64,000 bases of DNA from NCBI RefSeq assembly GCF_021369635.1, contig NZ_JAJNBZ010000012.1, positions 86,828 through 150,827 on the forward strand. Direction: 5' to 3'. Positions 55,682 through 62,705 of this stretch are shown here, one piece after another. Position numbers and translations under genes: made by a program. The notes under the pieces are model-generated. The model was not told the origin of the DNA and did no database searches. It worked only from the letters and a program-made list of their open reading frames with translations. How positions within the stretch are numbered: the first letter of the stretch is position 1; every line of letters starts with the position of its first letter. Source of the stretch: Paenibacillus profundus. GTDB lineage: Bacteria; Bacillota; Bacilli; Paenibacillales; Paenibacillaceae.

Positions 55682-55837
55682 TCAAATAAACCTGCTTGAA
55701 CAGACCCATCCTGCTTGACGGGATCGGTGAACATCCAAACACGGGGAACATGGGAGCGGCAAAAGAACAGAGTTCTTCCTCTTCACAGCAAATGAACAGA
55801 CTGAAAACATGACATTTCGGCCCGGGCTGCTATCCAT
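55682..55837 (-). CDS. upstream leader ORF of the MgtC-family gene
   Basis: A 51-codon ORF starting MDSSPGRNVMFSV and ending SSRFI, preceded by AAAGGGGG at 9 bases. Codons 19-21 (AAG AGG AAG) form a purine-rich block. The stop codon is followed by CATGCGAGCC and then by the attenuator. A paralogous arrangement is found before mgtA and speD. Similarity to the mgtA leader is confined to the MDSxP start, length and position of the purine block. Confidence 0.55.
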   Translation of the reverse strand: MDSSPGRNVMFSVCSFAVKRKNSVLLPLPCSPCLDVHRSRQAGWVCSSRFI

Positions 55838-55888
55838 TAACATATTCCCCCTTTCCAACAAATATAAATCCTGCAAGCATTCTGGATT

Positions 55889-56311
55889 CTACTTCAGATG
55901 AATCATGTTGTCAATAGGTGTCTGCATCGAAATTATCGCTGGCGATTCTTCTATCATTTCTCCGACTCCCCGGATTAGCTTCTTCACATCATACGTTTTA
56001 GGCTTGAGCACAGACAGTAAATAGTGAATGGCTACTTCAGGATCAACCTTGTCCCCGCAGGTGTAACAATCCAAAGCTGCGAACCCTTTTTCCGGATACG
56101 TATGAATCGAGAGATGGCTCTCTGACAATAACAAAAGTACGGTAGCCCCTTGGGGCTCAAATTGCTGTTCCGACACGGACAACACGGTTGCTCCACATTT
56201 TTCTGCGGCTTCGATCAGTTGGTTCTGTAAAAATTCAGCATTATTAATCCGGTCAAAATCAACTTCCCATAAGTCAGCCACGACGTGTCTTCCATACGTA
56301 GAGTAGGTCAT
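55889..56311 (-). CDS. speD: S-adenosylmethionine decarboxylase proenzyme
   Basis: A 140-residue proenzyme making decarboxylated SAM for spermidine synthesis. The self-cleavage site is in LLLLSESHLSIHTYPEKGFA, where the Ser before His becomes the pyruvoyl group; DCYTCGDKVDP holds the catalytic Cys. GGGG is 10 bases before the ATG and can pair with UCUCCCC just upstream, hiding the ribosome site. Its leader carries a small ORF (56366..56461). speE is not in the window. Confidence 0.93.
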   Translation of the reverse strand: MTYSTYGRHVVADLWEVDFDRINNAEFLQNQLIEAAEKCGATVLSVSEQQFEPQGATVLLLLSESHLSIHTYPEKGFAALDCYTCGDKVDPEVAIHYLLSVLKPKTYDVKKLIRGVGEMIEESPAIISMQTPIDNMIHLK

Positions 56312-56314
56312 TTG

Positions 56315-56345
56315 GTATTTCCCCTTTCTGGGGAGAAGACAATCA
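56315..56345 (-). promoter_or_regulatory. ribosome-site sequestering stem of speD
   Basis: Minus strand TTCTCCCC-agaa-AGGGGAAA. The GGGG is the speD ribosome site. The same UCUCCCC strand can pair instead with GGGGAG in codons 19-20 of the upstream ORF (56402..56407), giving two exclusive structures. Confidence 0.55.
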
Positions 56346-56365
56346 GCTTGCTGTTCCCAACCTGA

Positions 56366-56461
56366 TTATCTGCTGATGGCAGCACCATGCGAGCGCTTAT
56401 CCTCCCCGCTCCTTGTTATGAGTAGTTTTGATTGCGATTGTCGACTGTCACTACTGTCCAT
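56366..56461 (-). CDS. upstream leader ORF of speD
   Basis: A 31-codon ORF, MDSSDSRQSQSKLLITRSGE and then DKRSHGAAISR. AAAGGGGG stands 8 bases before the ATG. Codons 19-21 are GGG GAG GAT, able to pair perfectly (GGGGAG) with the CUCCCC strand that hides the speD ribosome site. The shared start (MDSS) and block position with the MgtC- and MgtA-leaders support a common mechanism. Confidence 0.6.
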   Translation of the reverse strand: MDSSDSRQSQSKLLITRSGEDKRSHGAAISR

Positions 56462-56511
56462 GGTGCATACCCCCTTTGTTGCACACAAAATAGTAAAATA
56501 CTGACAAGGAA

Positions 56512-56540
56512 ATCGTACTTCCTGATCATCCAATTGTCAA
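56512..56540 (-). promoter_or_regulatory. sigma-A promoter of speD
   Basis: Minus strand TTGACA, 17 bases, TACGAT, about 50 bases upstream of the leader ORF start. Confidence 0.6.
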
Positions 56541-56629
56541 TCCTAACAAACTGCTTTGTTATGCCCATTTTTCTCATATTTACCGAACCGCATACACAGC
56601 AGCGGCATCCCCTCGAACAAAATTACAGC

Positions 56630-56658
56630 TTGACAAACGAAAATATAAGACTTAAGAT
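56630..56658 (+). promoter_or_regulatory. sigma-A promoter of mgtA
   Basis: TTGACA, 17 bases, TAAGAT, directly upstream of the M-box riboswitch. Confidence 0.75.
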
Positions 56659-56673
56659 GACAAGGAATTAAAT

Positions 56674-56900
56674 AAGTCCTCGTTAGGTGAGGCTCCTATA
56701 CAAACAGAGGCCACTGCCCAGAAATATCGAAAGATGCCCATGGGTAGAACAGGAACTGCCGGATTAAGGCTTTTCTTAAGGTGGCTAAGAGACATTGCAT
56801 CTCTTTACGTTGTATAGTGCCAAAACTCGACTAGGGGGATCCGGAAGCTTTTTTGCGTGCGTTTCTAACCCTCTAGGTCTCCTGGAGGGTTTTTATTTTG
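56674..56900 (+). promoter_or_regulatory. M-box (ykoK) Mg2+ riboswitch with terminator
   Basis: The conserved GTTAGGTGAGGCTCCTATA and the following AGAGGCCACTGCCCAGAAA are the M-box hallmark, with GGTAGAACAGGAACTGCC further on. It ends with a terminator ACCCTC-loop-GAGGGTTTTTATTTT (56868..56900). High Mg2+ should fold the box and terminate transcription before mgtA. Confidence 0.92.
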
Positions 56901-56917
56901 CAGAGGGGGGAACATCC

Positions 56918-57070
56918 TTGGACAGTGGACCAACCAGCCGATTATGTAAGTTCAACCGATATCCTGTACTGAAGGAGAGCTGGCTTTGTCATGCTCTTGC
57001 GTGTTTCCCATACTTTTATTTCCATTCAAACTGCAGATGCAGGCGGGTGTATTTAAGTATGTGCAGTTGA
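56918..57070 (+). CDS. upstream leader ORF of mgtA
   Basis: A 50-codon ORF from TTG, MDSGPTSRLCKFNRYPVLK and ending VYLSMCS, with AGGGGGG 7 bases upstream. Codons 19-21 (AAG GAG AGC) contain GGAGAGC, complementary to GCUCUCC, the 5' arm of the following terminator (57106..57112). It comes after the M-box, so mgtA has two consecutive leaders. Cys- and aromatic-rich content is unusual for a normal protein. Confidence 0.6.
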   Translation: MDSGPTSRLCKFNRYPVLKESWLCHALACFPYFYFHSNCRCRRVYLSMCS

Positions 57071-57105
57071 GACATGCAAGCCCATGGTGAATGCTCGGAA
57101 CACTC

Positions 57106-57134
57106 GCTCTCCCTCCAACAGGGAGAGCTTTTTT
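57106..57134 (+). terminator. second leader terminator of mgtA
   Basis: GCTCTCCC-tccaaca-GGGAGAGC-TTTTTT, 75 bases before the mgtA start. The 5' arm can be captured by the purine block of the upstream ORF. Confidence 0.85.
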
Positions 57135-57208
57135 GCGTTCATTTTGAAGTGAAGTGGAACAGGCGCTTTCAATCGAAAACGCGTGTTGTGTAGAGAGGAG
57201 TTAGAATA

Positions 57209-59854
57209 ATGAACAAACCAACGAAAGATAAAGAAAAGCAAAACCGCGAGATCGCGGAACGTTTAATCCAAGCTTCCATCGTCCACGAAGAGGATTTGTT
57301 GGAAGAGCTTGGCACAAGTTCTGGGGGGCTCACGGACATAGAAGCCAACAAGAGACTGGTACAATACGGGAAAAATCAAGTGGCGCACGAGAAAACACCA
57401 GCATGGTATGTCCAATTGCTTGCCTGCTTCAAAAACCCGTTTATTCTCATCCTGCTTTCCTTGGCCTTATTCTCATATATCGTCGATGATGATATCGAAG
57501 CCGTCGTCATTATTACAACCATGGTTACCGTTAGTGTCATCATTACATTCACACAAGAATTTCGTTCCGCACGCACCGCCGAGAAGCTGAAAGAGATGGT
57601 CAAAACGACAGCAACGGTGAACCGTCAAGCTAAGCGCAAAGAAATTGATCTGGAACTGCTCGTCCCCGGTGATATCATCCATCTCTCCGCAGGCGACATG
57701 GTGCCGGCAGATGTCAGACTCGTTCACTCGAAGGATCTGTTTGTCGGAGAATCCGCTTTGACCGGTGAAGCGATGCCTGTGGAGAAGCTGGATACGCTGC
57801 CGCGCGGCGCCTCGAAGTTGGCTCGCAATCGCAACCAACTGACGCCCACCAATGCGCTGGAACTGAACAATATGTGCTATATGGGCACGAATGTAATCAG
57901 TGGTTCAGCCTCCGCTGTCGTCGTGTCGACGGGTGACCATACCTACTTCGGTTCAATGGCCAGCACCTTAATCGGCAAGCCGCCGCTTACGAGCTTCGAC
58001 AAAGGCGTCAAGAGCGTTACCTTCGTGCTTATTCGCTTCATGCTCATTATGGTTCCCATTATATTTCTTATCAACGGGTTCACAAAAGGAGATTGGATGG
58101 ACGCGCTGTTCTTCGGCTTATCCGTTGCGGTCGGCCTTACGCCGGAAATGCTGCCGGTTGTCGTGGCTGGCAATCTTGCCAAAGGCGCATCGATTATGGC
58201 GCGGAACAAAGTGGTCGTTAAACGGCTCAATTCAATTCAGAACTTCGGTGCCATGGACATCTTATGTACGGACAAAACCGGCACTTTGACCCAGGACAAA
58301 ATTATTTTGGAACGTCATCTGGACATCAATGGCGAAGAAGATAATCAAGTGTTGGAATATGCTTATCTGAACAGCTACCACCAGACCGGGTTGAAAAACT
58401 TGCTGGATGTGGCGGTTCTGGAGCATGCGGAACTGTCGGATGTGTTGGGCGCAGAGAATAACTATTCGAAATTCGATGAGATTCCGTTCGACTTCAACCG
58501 CCGCCGCATGTCCGTCGTACTGGAGAAACGGGGCAACGGACATCTGCTCATCTGCAAAGGAGCTATGGAGGAAGTTCTGAGCATTTGTTCGCATGTGTCC
58601 GACAACGGGCAGATCGTCCCCCTCACGCCAGAACGAGCCGACCGGGCGCAACGATTGGTCAACAGCTTGAACATGGACGGCTTGCGAGTCATCGCCGTAG
58701 CCATTAAGCAAATGGCGGCAACGGACGAACCGTATGGCGTAAAAGACGAACAGGAGCTCGTACTGGCCGGATATATCGGCTTCCTTGATCCGCCGAAAGA
58801 AACGGCGCGGGAGGCCATTCGGGCCCTGAAAGACAGCGGTGTGGAAGTAAAAATCATTACCGGAGATAACGCGGCGGTTACCCGCAAAGTATGTAAAGAT
58901 GTCGGGCTTACTATCAGTGATATCGTGCTTGGAAGTGAGATAGAACGATTAACGGATCAACAGTTGGCCGATGTCGCCGAAAGCACTAATGTCTTTGCCA
59001 AAGTGAATCCACTGCAAAAGGCGCGAATCGTCCGTGTCTTGAAAAGCAAAGGGCACACAGTCGGATTTATGGGCGATGGCATTAATGATGCAGTGTCGCT
59101 CAAAGAAGCGGATGTCGGTATTTCCGTAGATACGGCTGTCGATATTTCCAAGGAATCGGCAGACATCATATTGCTGGAAAAAAGCTTGATGGTACTGGAA
59201 CGCGGCGTAATCGAAGGCCGTAAAACATTCGGAAACATGATCAAATATATTAAAATGACCGCAAGTTCGAACTTCGGCAACGTATTCAGCGTACTGGTCG
59301 CAAGCGCCTTTCTCCCATTTCTGCCAATGCTGCCGATTCATCTGCTGATTCAAAATTTATTCTATGATATTTCCCAGCTCTCCATTCCTTGGGACCATAT
59401 GGATAAGGAGTATTTACGCAAACCTCGGAAATGGGACTCGAAGTCTGTCAGCAGATTTATGATATTCATTGGCCCAATCAGTTCCATTTTTGATATCACT
59501 ACCTACGCCTTGATGTGGTACATCTTCTCAGCCAATTCAATCGATCAGCAGACGTTGTTCCATTCCGGTTGGTTTATCGAAGGGCTCCTATCGCAGACAC
59601 TGATCGTGCATATGATTCGTACCGAGAAAATTCCATTCATCCAGAGCAGAGCCAGCATGCCTGTGTTATTGCTGACCTGTGCCATTATGATCGCGGGTAT
59701 TTTTGTCCCGTTCTCGGGCTTTGGCGCGAGTCTCGGCTTGCAGCCGCTGCCAATGGAATATTTCCCATGGCTGGTGGGAACGTTGCTGTGCTATTGCGTG
59801 CTGACTCAACTGGTCAAAAAATGGTACATTCGCAAATTCAACGAATGGCTGTAA
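57209..59854 (+). CDS. mgtA: magnesium-translocating P-type ATPase
   Basis: An 881-residue P-type ATPase for Mg2+ uptake. The phosphorylation site is CTDKTGTLTQD (Asp), the actuator loop is SALTGEAMPVEK, the hinge has MGDGINDAVSLKEADVGIS and ten helices are predicted. AGAGGAG precedes the ATG. It is expressed from an M-box plus leader-ORF control region and faces away from speD and the MgtC-like gene, a Mg2+/polyamine cluster. Confidence 0.96.
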   Translation: MNKPTKDKEKQNREIAERLIQASIVHEEDLLEELGTSSGGLTDIEANKRLVQYGKNQVAHEKTPAWYVQLLACFKNPFILILLSLALFSYIVDDDIEAVVIITTMVTVSVIITFTQEFRSARTAEKLKEMVKTTATVNRQAKRKEIDLELLVPGDIIHLSAGDMVPADVRLVHSKDLFVGESALTGEAMPVEKLDTLPRGASKLARNRNQLTPTNALELNNMCYMGTNVISGSASAVVVSTGDHTYFGSMASTLIGKPPLTSFDKGVKSVTFVLIRFMLIMVPIIFLINGFTKGDWMDALFFGLSVAVGLTPEMLPVVVAGNLAKGASIMARNKVVVKRLNSIQNFGAMDILCTDKTGTLTQDKIILERHLDINGEEDNQVLEYAYLNSYHQTGLKNLLDVAVLEHAELSDVLGAENNYSKFDEIPFDFNRRRMSVVLEKRGNGHLLICKGAMEEVLSICSHVSDNGQIVPLTPERADRAQRLVNSLNMDGLRVIAVAIKQMAATDEPYGVKDEQELVLAGYIGFLDPPKETAREAIRALKDSGVEVKIITGDNAAVTRKVCKDVGLTISDIVLGSEIERLTDQQLADVAESTNVFAKVNPLQKARIVRVLKSKGHTVGFMGDGINDAVSLKEADVGISVDTAVDISKESADIILLEKSLMVLERGVIEGRKTFGNMIKYIKMTASSNFGNVFSVLVASAFLPFLPMLPIHLLIQNLFYDISQLSIPWDHMDKEYLRKPRKWDSKSVSRFMIFIGPISSIFDITTYALMWYIFSANSIDQQTLFHSGWFIEGLLSQTLIVHMIRTEKIPFIQSRASMPVLLLTCAIMIAGIFVPFSGFGASLGLQPLPMEYFPWLVGTLLCYCVLTQLVKKWYIRKFNEWL

Positions 59855-59908
59855 CGGGGAGGCTATGTCTTGCATGTCTTGCCGTCGTAAGCAACAAGGG
59901 AGCCATTA

Positions 59909-59944
59909 TGAAATGCTGGGGGCTATGCCCCCAGCCTCTTTCAT
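59909..59944 (+). terminator. terminator of mgtA
   Basis: GCTGGGGGC-tat-GCCCCCAGC then CTCTTTCATTTT; a 9-bp G/C-rich stem. Confidence 0.85.
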
Positions 59945-60030
59945 TTTAATGCCTGCAATCTGCCACTTAGCCAAGGCGAATTTTCGCTTCCTATTATAAT
60001 AGAAGCTTTTCAACTTTCAACATTAGCTTC

Positions 60031-60168
60031 TCACATAAAGTAATCCCGGTACCACAAACCCAAAATAAAAACGATTTGAAAGATGCACAATAAAGCAAAG
60101 AGAATGAGAACAATCGATAGAGCCGCATATATCACTATTTTTATAAATAGTTTTAGCCTCTTCTTCAC
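60031..60168 (-). CDS. 45-residue membrane miniprotein
   Basis: It starts at a GTG at 60168 with GGAGG 8 bases upstream: MKKRLKLFIKIVIYAALSIV, a further hydrophobic run (LILFALLCIFQIVFILGLW) and the tail YRDYFM. One long membrane helix with a strongly basic N-terminus. No known family. It lies convergent to mgtA, so a role in Mg2+ stress is only inference. Confidence 0.5.
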   Translation of the reverse strand: MKKRLKLFIKIVIYAALSIVLILFALLCIFQIVFILGLWYRDYFM

Positions 60169-60426
60169 TCCCATGCCCTCCAAAAAAGCAAGTTCGAATG
60201 GAAAAACGTAACTAATGAATTATTCCCTTCCGCTATATGTGTTATCATAATACATTTTCTTTAGGTATGCGTTATGTTTGATGATGTCTTTTATCCGGTG
60301 AAATCAAAAAAACCAGCTAATGTTTGTCAAGCCCTAATGTCTTGGCTTGACGGTGGGATGCTGATATAATTTTCTATGCACACCAAATAACCTCCATTGG
60401 CGTGGAGGATTTTGGTTAATTATGGT

Positions 60427-61604
60427 TTATGTTTGGTAGGGCTGGCCCTTTCTCAAGATGGCGTAAATGTGATGCAATAGCTTGTTGGCGCAAGCAATCA
60501 CCGTCACCTTGTAGGGTTTGCCCTCTTGTCTTTTCTTATCATAATATCCCTTTAGCTTCGGGTTCGTGCCACGTCTTAATCCACATTGAACTGCCAGATA
60601 TAACGCTCGACGTAAGCGTTTGGAGCCTCGCTTTGTTATCCGGTTGCTTGTGGCCACAAATTGCCCCGAACTATGCACACCCGGATCTAACCCCGCAAAC
60701 GCTACGAGTTGCTTGGGATCATCAAATTGCTGAGCATCTCCAATTTCTGATACAATAGTTGCCGCTAGCTTATCGCCTACGCCCGGAATACTCTTTAGAA
60801 GTTCAACTTCTGGAAAAGCTTCAGCCAGTCGTTGCATCTGTTCCTCAATCGCTTGAAGTTGTTCCTGCATGGAGAGAAGTAATGACACCATGCTTTGCAG
60901 CATCTGGGTTTGAGCCACACTCCTTTTTCCCCTGAACCATTGTTGATAAATGATGTCCAGCAACTCAACTTTCATGCGAATCCAAGATTTGGAGCGCGAT
61001 TTCCCTGCACTCTTACGAATCGCTTCCTCCCACCCTTGCGTTCGACCAGATAAACAGACTTGCAACGTCGTTAGTGCTGTAACGGAATACAAATCGTAGA
61101 ACACTTCCTCATAGGCCGGAAATACCTGATCAATAGCGATCGCATATTGAGCTTTGCCTGCACATAAAGCGACGTTACGAATTCGTCCTGCCGGGTCACA
61201 TGCTGAAGCTCCATATAACACTCGTCCCAGCTTCGATGCGGGCGCACATCGCCGCGATAGTACAGCTCGGCTAAATGCCAAGCATCCGCCGCATCTGTCT
61301 TTACCTTTCGAAGCTGTGCATTCTTTGCACGTTTCGACAGAAGAGGATTGATAATGAGATGTTTGATTCCGTTGGTCGTCAAATACGCCACCACGACACG
61401 GTGATAATGACCAGTTGCCTCGAGAATGACAACGGGTTCTTCTCCTGTACGTTCTTTAAGCTCGTGTATTACGTTTCCCAGCCGTCTGAACCCTGATTCA
61501 GTATGCTTTATAGCTTCCGATTTTCCAAAAACCTCATTGCGTTTAAGAAACGCTTGAATCACACTTGTCCCTTTCGATACATCTAAGCCGATAACCGGTC
61601 CCAT
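60427..61604 (-). mobile_element. IS110-family insertion sequence (transposase region)
   Basis: The region is filled by a single IS110-type transposase frame. IS110 elements usually lack inverted repeats, so exact ends cannot be read; flanking non-coding DNA to about 60300 and 61760 probably belongs to it. There is one copy in the window. Confidence 0.75.
60427..61604 (-). pseudogene. IS110 family transposase, frameshifted
   Basis: The N-terminal DEDD domain is present: VIGLDVSKGTS (first Asp), VVILEATGHYH (Glu) and KTDAADAWHLAELYY (two Asp). The C-terminal transposase-20 domain has LKSIPGVGDKLAATIVSEIG and AFAGLDPGVHSSGQF. The frames join near 61125, where LLDQVFPAYEEVF is split because one G is missing, so the enzyme is not made as one chain. 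AGGAGGAG precedes the ATG at 61604. Confidence 0.88.
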
Positions 61605-61899
61605 GTCATCTCCTCCTGATGTAAATTCAGCCGGCGCTCCCAAGATGGTTCCAAACCCATAGCTTCGCTTGTGATACGAGGTCATAGCCTCAACCAGCTC
61701 AAACATGGTCATTGGGGATAGTGAGAGAACAGTTTTTTTGACGGGGTCCGCGCCCCTAAGAGCCGTACGTTCTCCCGGCTATCGCCATCATAAGACACCT
61801 ATGAAAATAGGCCAACCAGAAATCTCTGGCTGACCTAATAATACGAAGAGCCGTTTGTAAGGCCCTTAATAGGAGAAATCATCGTTGTGTCCAAGCGCC
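61605..61899. other. non-coding flank of the IS110 element
   Basis: Probably IS110 left-flank DNA up to about 61760. Beyond it lies only the terminator of the small membrane gene. Confidence 0.4.
61803..61835 (-). terminator. terminator of the 40-residue membrane protein gene
   Basis: Minus strand GGTCAGCCAGA-gatt-TCTGGTTGGCC then TATTTTC; an 11-bp stem allowing G-U pairs. Confidence 0.65.
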
Positions 61900-62022
61900 T
61901 CATTCTAGCGATTCGCTTCTCTTCCACTTCCTGAAACGCAGATCATGAGCCAGCGCCAGCCATAAACAAAAACCTCCTGCAATCATTAAAGCGACAGTCA
62001 AAATCGGATATAATGAATTCAT
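61900..62022 (-). CDS. 40-residue single-pass membrane protein, Fur-linked
   Basis: Reads MNSLYPILTVALMIAGGFCL, then WLALAHDL and a basic tail RFRKWKRSESLE. One membrane helix with a positively charged C-terminus inside the cell. GGGGG lies about 11 bases before the ATG. A perfect Fur box in a promoter-like sequence is about 125 bases upstream and a terminator follows, so it forms a complete small transcription unit. No family is recognised; iron-sparing or transporter-modulating roles are possible inferences. Confidence 0.6.
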   Translation of the reverse strand: MNSLYPILTVALMIAGGFCLWLALAHDLRFRKWKRSESLE

Positions 62023-62145
62023 GATGCGCTCTTCCCCCTCATCGATTTTTCTTACTATATAAGTTGAACTAAAAACCTTCCGATAATTGATAGTGTTGGA
62101 TGACTTTCACCCACTACATCTCAAACATGTCCTTTCTCAAATGGG

Positions 62146-62160
62146 TGATAATGATTATCA
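62146..62160 (-). promoter_or_regulatory. Fur box of the 40-residue membrane gene
   Basis: TGATAATGATTATCA, the same 15-mer as at 28945. It overlaps a minus-strand promoter candidate (TTGTAT, 17 bases, TAATCA at 62152-62180). The only gene it can serve in this window is the miniprotein at 61900. Confidence 0.75.
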
Positions 62161-62275
62161 TTAATTGTATTGTAATACAAAACATGCAGCCCTTTCAATA
62201 CCGATATTCTCGAATAAGAACAGTAAGTAACCTCTTCCAGTTAGAACGTCTAACAATATTGGATCATAAAGAGCC

Positions 62276-62311
62276 TCGCGCTGGCGATTATCGCAGCGTG
62301 GGGCTCTGTTA
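62276..62311. other. hairpin near an unannotated segment
   Basis: AGAGCC-t-CGCGCTG-loop-CAGCG-t-G-g-GGCTCT, a long stem without a clear T tract. No gene on either side explains it directly. Confidence 0.4.
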
Positions 62312-62425
62312 AATTGTAGGCTTCGTCCACCAATGGGCAGCCTCAAAAAAATACGTTACACCATTATGTTTGTTCAGTTTCTTCTCCGCTAACGTGCGGG
62401 ATTTCGCTTTCAGGATTTTATCGAA

Positions 62426-62571
62426 TTATCCGATAAACACCACACCAACGATTCTTTCATTTGCTTTAATTCCAACAAAGTTACGAAATATTGGGGAACG
62501 AATATAATCAGCCGCTAACCACGTCATGCCGAGTCCCTGCCCCCGAAGAAATAACCGAGCTATTTTTTAAA
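62426..62571 (-). pseudogene. nitroreductase family protein, C-terminal remnant
   Basis: Reads KIARLFLRGQGLGMTWLAAD and then SPIFRNFVGIKANERIVGVVFIG before a stop, the end of a nitroreductase-fold enzyme. No start and the first three quarters are missing. Confidence 0.65.
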
Positions 62572-62705
62572 TACGGAATACTAAGTAATTGGAGACTGGA
62601 CTGAGATTAGGAAATCGTGGGCATGCACGTAAATACTCAAAAGTGGCTAATTTTCTTTAAGAAGAAGGCCGATATAAAACCTGACAACAACTTAGGAGGG
62701 TCAAC

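Noticed and set aside
62161..62346. minus-strand frame overlapping the Fur box region
   Set aside because: It has no ribosome site and runs across the hairpin at 62276; the Fur box is better explained by the miniprotein at 61900.
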